The position numbers and the translations under genes are program-made. 22,500 bases of DNA from the NCBI RefSeq assembly GCF_964340395.1, contig NC_135565.1:17462209-17484708 (forward strand), given 5' to 3'. Under the pieces are notes generated by a model. The model saw nothing but the letters and a program-made list of their open reading frames with translations, had not been told where the DNA came from and did no database searches. Below are positions 1 to 9,602 of the stretch, in pieces. This DNA comes from Glandiceps talaboti. Its lineage: Eukaryota > Hemichordata > Enteropneusta > Spengelidae. Position 1 is the stretch's first letter. The number at the start of each line of letters is the position of its first letter.

Positions 1-1227
1 TTCTAACACAAAAGCGTAAACGTGACGTCGCAAATAGAATACTTCTTAACGTGCTCCACTACATCACGATTTTTTTTGTTCCCTCTTTTCGAGTTCGGTT
101 TGTGATACCTTCAGAAGATAACAGAGACATGAAAGAACGTGGCACGCTTTTCGAAACTCCCAATTGATGAGTGCGTATTCGGTGACTTTATAACACCGTA
201 ATGTGTCAAGGAAGACGAGAAAACGCGGCAACGACCACAATGGGTAGTCGTTAACGTCGACGATAACGAGTTTCAAATTCTGACGACACAAATACTAAAA
301 ACCTCCCCCTCTTCTTTCATATTTTCCCAAACCACTACAAATTGTCGGCTCCTTTGAACACATTCACAATTCTCCTTTCTTGTTAATAATAATTTAAGGT
401 TTTATTCTGCCCACATCAGAAGGCATATTTTTATATAGATTTGTCTCATCTAAAAAATACTATAATTTAGACCAAGAAATGATGACGTTTTCGAACGAAA
501 TAATTACCTCGACGTCGGTTTCTTTATTTGGCGCCAAATCTTAGTGGCTACTTGCGCACAGCTTCACATCTCTTTACATAATATACCCCACTTTCAGTAC
601 AAAAAAGGTAGACTTTGGTATTTAGTTAATAGTTCCTTAAAACCCTACTGTAATTGTACCTGTCAACCGAGTTTGAGTATAATGCTATAAATTATGACTG
701 TCAGCTGTGTTTGAACTGTTCACAGTATCTGCCTTCGGTGTATAGCCCCAAGGGCACGAAAAATGCCGAGATTGCGCGAACGAACACCCGGTGATGATGT
801 GGTAGTAAATTCGGCGGGGAACATGAAGAGTGGAGAGACTGATGGAATGTGTCTTCGCTACTGTCACTTTTTTCGGTAAATGGCATATGAAAAGAGAACT
901 CGTTATTCATTTGAACAAAATGAGTGGGTTTTTTGTCTTTGATAAACGTTCTCTTAGGTAAATAATAGTGAACCTCAACCTTCCAAAATGTCAAAATTTT
1001 ACTTCGAAAATGTCTTGATTCATCCGGTGCAATTTCACAGTATACTTCAAGTTAAAGACTCACTTAAAAGCCGGTGTTTCAATGCCTTGTCCTCATACAA
1101 AGATTACTGTTCTGGACTAACTTTCACCACAACTCTACCAGATAATTGTTTGTCACACCTCAATTCTAATACTAACACGACATGGGCCTTTAAAGGCCAG
1201 GAGTCTAAAATCAGGTTCTTGCATTAG
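1..1227. other. Unassigned AT-rich DNA
   Basis: No gene is supported here. A minus-strand frame of 97 codons at 994-701 crosses a slightly GC-richer patch (720-860) but shows no signal peptide, known motif or clear flanking splice sites. Other frames are below 80 codons. Confidence 0.5.
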
Positions 1228-1442
1228 TGTATCTGTCTATGTATCTATCTATAGTATCTATCTTGTTATCTATCTATCTGTCTGTCTGTCTGTCTGTCTC
1301 TGTCTGTCCATCTGTATGTCTGTCTATCTGCATGTCTCTCTCCGTCTGTCTCTCTCCGTCTCTGTCTGACAGAGAGACTGTCTGTCTGTATGTATGTATG
1401 TATGTATGTATGTATGTATGTATGTATGTATGTATGTATGTG

Positions 1443-1489
<47 letters not shown>

Positions 1490-1520
1490 GTCTATCTATA
1501 TATCTATATATCCATCTCTT
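1228..1520. repeat. Compound microsatellite: (TATC/TGTC)n, (TATG)n, (CTAT)n
   Basis: The block opens with mixed TATC, TGTC and CTCTGTC units. It then becomes a nearly pure TATG run (about 1388-1440), switches to a pure CTAT run (about 1443-1499) and decays into TATATCTATATATCC. The 128-codon frame across it is microsatellite translation. Confidence 0.95.
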
Positions 1521-2656
1521 TCTCTAAATATATCGCCTGTAATTATTCACAGATTAATAATGGGTGTTAACATAAATCTCCTCATTCTGAGTTTATTCGA
1601 TTCTCAGGATTAGGGGACATTATTCAGTCTTTCACTTAATATATTTTTTTGTGGTAAGATGCACAAAATTTTAATGCCCCTGTTATGTCTCAGTACGTCT
1701 GATCAGTTTTTGAGTTAAAATAAAAGTCCTGGGAAAAATTCAAGATATCATAACAAAAATAACGTACTAGAAAGGAAGCCGCGATACAAGTGAGCGATCC
1801 TCAAGAATCACAAAACTCTCGAGGGTTCTTATCAGATGTCTCTGTATCTTTACTGTTCAGTCTATTTAAGGTTAATTGAAGCCAAGCAAGGTACGGTGCT
1901 TCAGTCATGTTACCTTGGGTATTTACTTCGATTGTACAACCATGGCTCTCAACTTTTCTGTAATGTCAAAACTTGTAATTTCTGCGCCATTTTACTTAAT
2001 AAAACGAGAACTCAGAATATCTAACATTGTATGACCCTAAGATGTCACATTCGTTTTTATTCGCTTCAATTTGACGCTTGACAACCGTCGCATGTTTCAA
2101 TATTTGAACTTTGACACGAGATATAACCTTTAATAACAGTGTTGCCATTTGAATGAAATTTCGACGCAACTAATGAATTGTATATATGTTTGTACATACA
2201 TGTCAAGGAATACCGTCTTCGCGTTTGGAGTCTTTTTCAATATTTTGTATGTTATCTGACTTTCCATGTAAAGAAAGGGAAAGAATACCCTTTGAATTCA
2301 CTATGTTTAATAAATAACAGATGTTAAACGTGATACCCTGCATTAATTTCATCACTCCCACTTATCACTATGGAGTTGGCCTTGATGGGAACTTAGGCGG
2401 AAGTGACATACGAGCCTTGTTGGGTAACTTCCGTTAAACGTATTGTCACTGGTTGTATTGTTATAGAATTACAAAAAACAATAGAAACAGTTGACAACAT
2501 GAGTGGCAAAGAGAGATTCCATGTCAAAGTTAACATTGTGATGGCAGGAACTTTTCAACATGTCCACACACACACCCCCACCCCACACCTATACATTCTT
2601 ATCAATCATTAACCGTGACTGATATTCCATGATTTGTGAAGTACTTTCAAAACGTT
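1521..2656. other. Unassigned AT-rich DNA
   Basis: Only short frames are present. A small CA/CCCCA tract sits at 2563-2588. Nothing else was recognised. Confidence 0.5.
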
Positions 2657-2976
2657 TTAAAGTGGTCATATGTATGTATGAGGGATTGGGTATTTGATTT
2701 TGGGTTTTTAATTTATAAAACAATTTTATTATGGCTTCCTACTTGTAAAATCAATGTGAAACAGCATAAGCCAAGTCCTTGTTTGTAACGCATAAATTGC
2801 AAAATATTAATAAATGTGTAAAATGTTTGTAATTGGACATACAATAATAAACATTTCACAATTTATTGAGTAACAAACTTGGTAACAGACTTGTTGTTTC
2901 ACGTTGATTTTTCAAGTAGGAAGCCATCAACAAAAGTCAAAAATAAAAACCCAATCCTCATCCATATGACCATTTC
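2657..2976. mobile_element. MITE-like long-inverted-repeat element, copy 1
   Basis: The left part (about 2657-2825) and right part (about 2850-2976) are imperfect reverse complements and could fold into a long hairpin. Matching landmarks are GTGGTCATATG at the left end against CATATGACCAT at the right, GGATTGGGT against ACCCAATCC, and GGCTTCCTACTTG (2733-2745) against CAAGTAGGAAGCC (2914-2926). There is no coding capacity. The left end carries TTAA at 2657-2660; the right end has TTTCAA, a possible decayed TTAA. The same sequence recurs at 12442-12789, which shows that the unit is dispersed. It is probably a non-autonomous DNA transposon; the superfamily is unproven. Confidence 0.75.
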
Positions 2977-4817
2977 AATCAATAAAATGTTTTGTTTTTT
3001 TGTGCGTGAAATCACACAATCATTTCCCTTGTCTGTGATGAAATGTAGACCTATATCAAGTAAATATTCTTTATAAAATATTACCTATTAGCACACAACT
3101 TTATCGTTGTATCTGAATAATTCAAAGGAGACTAAAAGAGTACTTAGAATGTCGAACCACGCACACATAGCAAAAGTATTCATTGGCATTAAATACTTGT
3201 CCAGAAAACCTGTCTCATCTTAACGCCAGATAGTTTTATTTATGTATCAACGGAAGTGATCAAAACAAACGTTAAGAATTTGTTGTTGTTTTTTTAAATC
3301 GGGCGAAACAATCTTATGGATTTTACATGTGCGACAGCAGTGAAGATAATTTTTTTTTCAAAATGGCGGAAACGAATTCATGTTCTTAAAGTATATACGA
3401 GAGGAGTGGGGCTTTGTTACAGTGATTATTCCCTCAATTTATGCGGATGCACGACTCCTTATCATAATATTCTATACTCTATTGCTAGTCTAATGATTTC
3501 AGTCGGTTTGGGAGTGAAACACCCGTAGACAAGCGACTACGGTAGATTTTGCCCTTATTTCAACGTTCTCAATCATAACCTAATGAGGTGATTGGAGTCT
3601 ACACTATATACCAATTTAATAATTATACTAAACCATAGTGTGTGAGGCATGTTAATTCTTCATAAAAGTGATTTTGTATTTGATCGAATTCTTGTCAAAT
3701 TGGACGATTTACGAGTACATGGAAGGATTTTACACAATGATAATTTGTGACAGAGTTCTGTTAGCTTTTAAAACACATCCTCACAGACTTACCTCAAAAC
3801 CAGCCAACCTTGATTACACAGAACGCAACATTCTCAGCCTCTAATTAGTTTAGCAGGAAAATTGAGATCATTTCGAGAATTCACTGCTAACTGCCATTTC
3901 AGGTTACCTTTGTGTGTTTTTTATTGGGTGGGGGGGGGGGGGTGTTGATCTGAAATCATGGAAACTAATGGTCATCAATCTCTCTGAATCCTCAAAGTTT
4001 CAAAGTTTCCTTTTTCAGAAACCAAAACTTACCTGTATGGACACCCACAAGCCTATACACATCTCCGATCGGAAACGTTTTAGGTACACTACAAGCTATC
4101 GTCCGCCCCCACCTACCCACCCATCCATCCACCCACCCATCCACCCACCTATAAAACCACAGAGCCATGAAGTTACCGGGACAGAGTGTACGTACCCTCT
4201 AACATGTTAACGTCAAACACATCTGACAGAAACATTGCACCCCCTCTTCCAAGAAATACATGTGAAACTTGAAATGTCGCTAGCTTTTATGAGTCAACAC
4301 GTTGTCGTATTAATGTACACAAGTGGATGAATAATGTATGAAAGAAAAGTGAAAATGCATTTTTATAGAAAATGTAATCCAGTCGGATAATTTGGCGGGA
4401 AAGTGAGAGTATTAGAAGCAGACGATTGATTTCCACAGTGTTCCTGTTTATCTGCTAGCTAATTGCACATTTGTTTTCATTAGATTCGTTTGATTCACGT
4501 TTGAGTCTTAATAAATGTTATCGAACAGATGTCTTCTTTGAATACTTTTGGTGGGCATATAAAAGTATTGCTTATTGTTAAGTTACACATTCGAGAATAG
4601 AATACTTTACTTTTTATAATTCCCAAACGTTGCGCTGTTACCTACCTCAGCATAATTTAAAAAAAAAAAAACTTTGTTCGATCGATATGAACGAGAATCA
4701 CCACAATCGTTTCCACGTAGATTTGTGTCAATAAATTAATTCACGTAGCCTAATTGAATAATTTCCGGCAGCAATTAATCGGAGTTTTTTTTTATTTCCG
4801 CGTCTATGAATATTCAA

Positions 4818-4825
4818 TGACGTCA
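4818..4825. promoter_or_regulatory. CRE octamer TGACGTCA
   Basis: Exact palindromic CREB/ATF consensus, followed directly by a second half-site (ACGTCA). No flanking gene is recognised. Confidence 0.4.
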
Positions 4826-5219
4826 CGTCAATGCCTGCCACGATTTGAAGTCATGTAAATTATGCAGACATTTAAAATTGATGACATGAACTGTGGCGTC
4901 AAACACTATCAATTACATGAACTGGGTGATCAAAGTCAACTCATGGCACCTTGTTGAATCAGCGGTGTTACTACATGCACTCATCGATAATATCAAAACT
5001 GTTGCAAGCAGAATTGTTATGACTGTGTTTGGTTTAATTTGTCGCAAAAACGAACAGAAATTAGGAAACAACTTTGTAAATATTCAACATTTATTTGTAA
5101 ACTAAATCTACGTTGAGCGATGCTGCCCTTCAAGACCGAGACAGTAAGTCCAATGGAAAATAGAAAGGAAACCCAAGACGTCAGTTGTGCGTCTACGTTG
5201 GTATAAATGTATAAAGAAA

Positions 5220-5227
5220 TGACGTCA
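5220..5227. promoter_or_regulatory. CRE octamer TGACGTCA
   Basis: The palindrome extends to AAATGACGTCATTT (14 bases). A related AGACGTCAG lies about 40 bases upstream. Confidence 0.4.
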
Positions 5228-5734
5228 TTTCTGCGAGATGAACATGGAACAATATCTTCTCTACTCTACCCCCACCCCCATCCCCGATGAGTTCTTCAAA
5301 ATATCAGGGTAAGGATAATATACCGTGACCCTTGACACCCTCTACCCGTTGTGCTTACAGTTGGACAGAAATTTAGACAAACAATTTTTTTTAATGTTGT
5401 ATCTTTTTTTCTCACTTTATAAAACTTTCGTCATTATAAATTTCGGAATATATGTATCTTGTAATTGTCGCCTATGTAGTTTCAACTTAATTCGCTTAAA
5501 TCTCCGTATATTGTTAGAATCAAAACGTACGTGTATTCTCTGTACCTAGGAATGGCAGCAAAAATCCGGTCTGACATTTCTGAGCCATGAGGATTTAGGA
5601 TTATTCCGAAATGAAGCGAAAAGAAATCTCAACAAACATTATACAATACAATTACCGATCAGAAAAAAATCTTCCAGAACACTGTACAATATAAATTACC
5701 GAGTAGAGTTAGTCTTAAAATAATTAAAAATGGG

Positions 5735-5773
5735 CGAGAGAGAGAGAGAGAGAGAGAGAGAAGGAGAGAGAGA
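5735..5773. repeat. (GA)n microsatellite
   Basis: A GA run of about 39 bases, interrupted once by AAGG. Confidence 0.9.
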
Positions 5774-6960
5774 TTATGATTGCATCTCAATGTTCCGGAT
5801 GATTATTACAATTGGTTTGCGATTTTTATTCTGGTCGTTTGAAGGTTTTTTTTGCAATTAAACTCCGATAACGAAGACCGCGTACAACAGATGCGGAAGA
5901 CTTGAACCAATTAAGATGTCCAACTTCAGAGTATTTTATTTCAATTATTCGAGATTTCTGTTATAACTAGCATAAAAGAAGTTTTGGAGAAAAGTATGTT
6001 TTTTCATAGATGTTATTCATTTTAAATTACTGAGGATATAAGGAGATATTCACAGCTTGTACATTCGAATTACGTCATAGGAATGAGAGTTAAAGGGGCG
6101 AGGTCAGTAACTGAGATCTCTTTTCACCAAAATCAATAAACATGTACTGACATATTATCCTCTAAAAATCATCTAACCAGGCCTAACTTCGACTAAAAGT
6201 CAATTTAAAAAACACAAATGCATAATACAGACTCAAATTCAAATTGACAGTGTGATAGAAATGATTCAACAGGCTTTCAAATCGAGGCTGTAATGTTTTA
6301 CGAATTTATTGGTAACTATTAAATTACGTCATTGTGATTTTTTTTCTCAGCTACCTATATCCGAATTACTGATGAGATCTTGACCAGTTCGCAGACATGA
6401 TTCCAAATGACGTTTTCAAATAGCCAAATATACTGATATTAACCTGGAAGTCTTAGATTGTCTCCCTTTAAAGACACACTAGCTGTAACAGGATCATTTA
6501 AAAAAAATTGTTAACTATAACGACTAAATCGTAATTTCATACATCCTGAACAATATTGAATCATATATTGATAAAAGGTATTTGTGTGTCTGTGCACACA
6601 ATACGGTACAGTAAATCCAGTTTTTGGGTCCACACCCTAAAATCATCACCCCAATGCGATCACGATTTCAATCTGTTACTAAACTACTTATGAATAAAAT
6701 CGACCTAAAATTAATGTTTACATTGTGTAATTTTTGGTATCTTAACCATTTTCAGTGAATATATCGTTGGTTGTCTAATTGAAAAATTATTAAAGCTATC
6801 TAGTGCAGCTGAAATTCACGTTCATAAAGTTTTAGTTTGAGAGACATTTTGAGATTAATGTAAAAGGAGCGATAGTCCTGCGAGTTTTAACGTTTTTGGT
6901 GTTCAATCATTATTTTGTCGGAGGTGCTAGAAGACGATCGAAGTTTGCTGTCACATGCCC
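5774..6960. other. Unassigned AT-rich DNA
   Basis: No frame reaches a credible length and no repeat family was recognised. Isolated TTACGTCAT motifs occur near 6071 and 6325. Confidence 0.5.
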
Positions 6961-6971
6961 TTTTTTTAAAC

Positions 6972-7136
6972 CGACACTGCTACATATATTGTAACAATGA
7001 CATAGTTGTGTATTGTACAGTGGAATCCAGTTGCCTTAAAACAGAACATCATCACAAATTCCTACTAAGTACATTGCTTAGTGCAATTTATTGACACAAA
7101 GCCACTGTGACAGTATCATTGCTACATATTTTACCT
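6972..7136. repeat. Degenerate inverted copies of the GTAGCA minisatellite core
   Basis: CTGCTACATATATTG (about 6977) and ATTGCTACATATTTTACC (about 7119) resemble the reverse complement of the core repeated at 7184-7470. The intervening TATTGTAACAATGACAT also resembles the array at 14446-14775. Divergence is high, so this is tentative. Confidence 0.35.
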
Positions 7137-7183
7137 TATAAAGTTGTGGATTACCTAAAGATGGCTCAAGCAACTTTGGAAAG

Positions 7184-7470
7184 ATATTTGTCGAGCCAGA
7201 CGATAACATGTAGCAGTTTCAGTATTAATTTTCTTGCGACTGGTGATAAAATGTAGCAGTTTTGGTATAAATTGTGTTAAGGCAGACGATAAAATGTTAG
7301 TATGAATTTTGTGGAGGCAGACGATAAAATGTAGCGATTTTAGTATGAATTTTGTCAGACGATACAACATAGCACTATCATTATCAAGACTCTCGTCAAG
7401 CCAGACGATAAAATGTAGCAGTTTTAGTATGAATTTTGTCGAGCCAGACGATAAAATGTAGCACTGTCAG
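7184..7470 (+). repeat. Minisatellite array A, about 43-base unit, about 7 units
   Basis: Units read roughly TTTTGTCGAGC, then CAGACGATAAAATGTAGCA, then GTTTTAGTATGAA. Cores start near 7197, 7236, 7281, 7319, 7355, 7403 and 7446. Several units are shortened or mutated, for example ACGATACAACATAGCAC. The short minus-strand frame across it is repeat translation. Confidence 0.85.
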
Positions 7471-7479
7471 TTGCAATTT

Positions 7480-8360
7480 CTGTTTCAGGCCATCTGGCGT
7501 ACAGTGTATTTTTTTTATAAACGTACGTTCAACGCGGGCATGAAATCAGGAATGGAACTCGGGAGATATAATTGGACATATATGAGGCTGGAGTAATCGA
7601 AATGTTTCGTGAGGGACACCAGATCATATTTGTTAACAATAACTTTTATTTCATATTGTTTTACAAGTCAATTTCAATATTTAGTTTAGATTTGATTTTT
7701 TAGACATGATTTGTATGAAACACAAAAGTGGCGCGAAAATAGTTTAAGAGCACATATGTTTGTTTGTTTGTTTGTTTCTGAGAAGGCAATGTCGTTCACT
7801 TTTTGGCCTGTGAAATAGAGAACAGAGACTGTATCAGAACGGGTTTTTTTTGTAAAATTAAGCTGTATTTGGTTGATTTTTTTTAGAAGTGAAATGATTT
7901 GATTCAGCTTCAATTGTGTTTGTAAAGCTTACGCCAAAATGCACTTTTTTCTCTGTAAAATATCGTCAGAATCACACGACTCCATAGCAACGCTTTACGC
8001 AAAGCCATGTTTTTTTGTTATCAACTCCGACATTGTTAGGGGTACCTTCGAGTACAATTTTCCCAAAAGAACCCAGTTTTTAGACTAGACTGCTGTATCG
8101 CTTATTGAACTAATTTGGGTCTACCTTCTATGAATAGCGCATCATGTCATATCTTTCCCATCTTTCACTGACTTTTTCAAATGTTGATACAAATCACTGT
8201 TAACGTGTAATTAGTGACGGAATGTCGATATTGGACCCCTTTTGTGAACACTCGCTGACTTTCCATATTATATTAACAAAAATCAATCTATGCAGAAAAC
8301 CAATTGTGTGGGATCGATCAATCCATTTTTAAATCACTATTAGGGATGTTTTTTTGTATT
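7480..8360. other. Unassigned DNA downstream of the neuropeptide gene
   Basis: A (TTTG)5 tract lies at 7758-7777. A 75-codon minus-strand frame at 7913-7686 is Lys/Asn/Gln-rich without motifs and is considered chance. No second exon of the neuropeptide gene was identified. Confidence 0.5.
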
Positions 8361-8366
8361 TTTATT
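8361..8366 (-). promoter_or_regulatory. Polyadenylation signal AATAAA of the neuropeptide gene
   Basis: The plus strand reads TTTATT, giving the canonical AATAAA on the minus strand, 178 bases after the TAG stop. With no closer hexamer noticed, the 3' UTR would be about 190-210 bases. This fits a transcript that ends in the coding exon rather than splicing on. Confidence 0.5.
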
Positions 8367-8543
8367 CAAATGATGTTACTTTTATGACGACATATACGTT
8401 ACATTCATTTGTATGAAGTCAACTTATTTGGAGACATAAGAGGTGATCGAAGGATCGAATCACAGAGGAAGGGAACAGATGGAACAATACGAGTGAGCAC
8501 GAACATACAAGTTATTGCATTTCTTATAAAGACAACAAGGCGA

Positions 8544-9092
8544 CTAATAAGAGTAATATTTGTTTTGCGATGAAGATTTGAACCTACCATTTAAGTCGTA
8601 AACACTGAAGAGCCTGTCTAGAAGGGGGTCATTCAATTCCGTCGGTTTTTCGCTTTGGTTTTCTTTCGTTGAATCATTACTGTTTTCTTCCTCCCTCTTC
8701 CCAAAGTAAGCCAGCCTGCTGGACGGAACTCCGAATTTACGTAGCTTGCCGTTAGGCTTTACGGCATCGTGTCTTCTCTTTCCGTAGCCTGCATGTTCAC
8801 TACCATGGGGACGTCTGTCTCGTCCTCTCACCCACCTGGCGTAATCTTCATTGTCGTCGCTACCGATTTGGCGTTTCCCGAATCCGGCGTATCGGACAGC
8901 CGGGGTCAGTCGTCGCGGGTTTCGTTTGTCGATGCCGTCGCTGTCTTCTAGATCAGAAATTGCTTGATTTGCCGCCCGTTTCTGCATATTTTGTTCAGCG
9001 TTATCTAGATTGTCAAACGTTTCGTCGTCAGCCGACAGCGAACATTGAACGCCAATGGCACAAGCCACAAGAATTAGGGAATAGAAGTTCAT
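8544..9092 (-). CDS. Multi-peptide amidated neuropeptide precursor (prepropeptide), family unassigned
   Basis: This 182-residue protein has the full layout of a secreted neuropeptide precursor. Residues 1-17 are a hydrophobic signal peptide (cleavage likely after VQC, alternatively after SLS at 20). Lys-Arg convertase sites lie at 38-39, 56-57, 73-74, 105-106 and 132-133; other basic pairs are RR 60-61, RR 93-94 and RK 118-119. Three sites are preceded by Gly (72, 104, 131), the donor for C-terminal amidation. Predicted products are NPRRLTPAVRYAGF-amide or its shorter form LTPAVRYAGF-amide (58/62-71), PHGSEHAGY-amide (95-103) and FGVPSSRLAYF-amide (120-130), which share a loose P-x-x-R-x-A-x-F pattern. 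Spacers are AANQAISDLEDSDGID (40-55), an acidic peptide 75-92 and a 49-residue tail (134-182) with two N-glycosylation sequons (139, 145). The ATG has G at -3, and no upstream ATG occurs in the inferred leader. The endings resemble allatotropin (ARGF-amide) only superficially: allatotropin precursors normally carry one copy after the signal peptide. Secretory-granule processing is inferred. Precursor identity is confident; family is not. Confidence 0.9.
   Translation of the reverse strand: MNFYSLILVACAIGVQCSLSADDETFDNLDNAEQNMQKRAANQAISDLEDSDGIDKRNPRRLTPAVRYAGFGKRQIGSDDNEDYARWVRGRDRRPHGSEHAGYGKRRHDAVKPNGKLRKFGVPSSRLAYFGKREEENSNDSTKENQSEKPTELNDPLLDRLFSVYDLNGRFKSSSQNKYYSY
8582..8588 (-). other. 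Possible internal splice donor near the 3' end of the precursor CDS
   Basis: Codons 168-170 (Asn-Gly-Arg) contain ATG|GTAGGT, a reasonable donor. Use of it would replace the last 14 residues (NGRFKSSSQNKYYSY region) with another exon. All three amidated peptides lie upstream and would be unchanged. No matching downstream exon was recognised. Confidence 0.25.
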
Positions 9093-9172
9093 GACGATTT
9101 ACCAAGTAGACAAACCAACGCTCTCTTTTACTTGCAGGACACCTTTCGTAATTTCGTCTGCGATGACAACGT
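9093..9172 (-). other. 5' untranslated leader in the coding exon of the neuropeptide gene
   Basis: The 80 bases between the splice acceptor and the ATG contain no ATG on the minus strand, so ribosome scanning would reach the precursor start without competition. The boundary at 9172/9173 follows a pyrimidine-rich run ending TTTTGTTTCAG, a good acceptor. Exon status is inferred from splice signals only. Confidence 0.6.
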
Positions 9173-9493
9173 CTGAAACAAAACGGAAAATAGTTTTAAT
9201 ATCGTAAGATAAAAAAACGCATACATTTTCCCCCATTCTCAATTCATCGTCCATACGCTCGAACGCTTTCATCATTTTTTTCTCAGAGAAACAAACTACA
9301 TTAATCTCCAAAGTTGTGTGCACTGAACTCCAAAACTTTAAATACTGAAGACTAAACATGTATAATAAGAAAATATCTTTAAGAGTCTCTATCAAATACT
9401 AAAGCAATACTCGAGAAATATAAAGTAGTCGTACTTTCTGCTATAGTGCTTCCTCACTCACTCTCGCTCTCTCAAGAAGGCGCCTCAACTTAC
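9173..9493 (-). other. Predicted 321-base intron in the 5' UTR of the neuropeptide gene
   Basis: On the minus strand the intron starts with the near-perfect donor TCA|GTAAGT (GT at 9493-9492) and ends in GTTTTGTTTCAG (AG at 9174-9173). An A-rich stretch about 20 bases before the acceptor could hold the branch point. A short 5' untranslated exon before the signal-peptide exon is common in animal neuropeptide genes. A 98-residue frame inside and across the intron has no recognisable features and is treated as chance. Confidence 0.55.
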
Positions 9494-9535
9494 TGACTGG
9501 ATTCCCCGCGCACAAAAGATTCCGCTCCTCTGGTC
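9494..9535 (-). other. Candidate first (untranslated) exon of the neuropeptide gene
   Basis: The stretch upstream of the donor at 9493 is GC-richer than its surroundings and has no ATG on the minus strand, as expected of a short leader exon. Its 5' end is not defined by the sequence; the value given assumes a start about 30 bases downstream of a TATA-like motif near 9561. Confidence 0.35.
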
Positions 9536-9537
9536 GC

Positions 9538-9602
9538 CTTCCTATTTACAACAGTGTGTTATAACTGCGCAGTCTCCCACGCACTTATTGACATATAATC
9601 TA
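9538..9602 (-). promoter_or_regulatory. Possible core promoter of the neuropeptide gene
   Basis: Three AT-rich TATA-like motifs lie upstream of the candidate first exon on the minus strand: GTAAATAGG (about 9541-9549), GTTATAAC (about 9556-9564) and ATTATATG (about 9592-9599). None is a perfect TATAAA, and no initiator can be picked with confidence, so this is a guess from position. Confidence 0.2.

Larger units (their letters stand above)
2977..5734. other. Unassigned AT-rich DNA with short homopolymer and CCAC/CCAT tracts
   Basis: No coding region is supported. A poly-G run lies at about 3928-3941, a CCAC/CCAT-rich tract at 4104-4151, poly-A at 4659-4671, and CRE octamers at 4818 and 5220. 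Frames of 70-98 codons show no domain features. Confidence 0.5.

Noticed and set aside
701-994. 97-codon minus-strand frame in a GC-richer patch
   Set aside because: No signal peptide, domain, composition bias or clear splice sites; overlaps another short frame on the same strand.
1227-1613. 128-codon open frame rich in Ser, Leu, Tyr and Cys
   Set aside because: It is the translation of the TATC/TATG/TGTC microsatellite; all frames of a stop-free four-base repeat stay open.
7184-7470. Regular array considered as a CRISPR
   Set aside because: Units vary, spacers are not unique sequences of constant length, and the context is eukaryotic; it is a diverged minisatellite.
8405-8590. 61-codon minus-strand frame overlapping the end of the precursor
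   Set aside because: Alternative frame across the CDS end and 3' UTR with no features of its own.
8769-8951. 60-codon plus-strand frame
   Set aside because: Antisense shadow of the neuropeptide precursor.
8544-9092. Assignment of the precursor to allatotropin/orexin, luqin, kisspeptin or SALMFamide families
   Set aside because: The required cores (ARGF-amide placed after the signal peptide, WRPxGRF or RW-amide, FGLR-type ends, SxLxF-amide) are not met; the resemblance is only of terminal residues.
9099-9395. 98-codon minus-strand frame directly upstream of the neuropeptide CDS
   Set aside because: Out of frame with the precursor, crosses the predicted acceptor, and has no recognisable features; best explained as leader plus intron.
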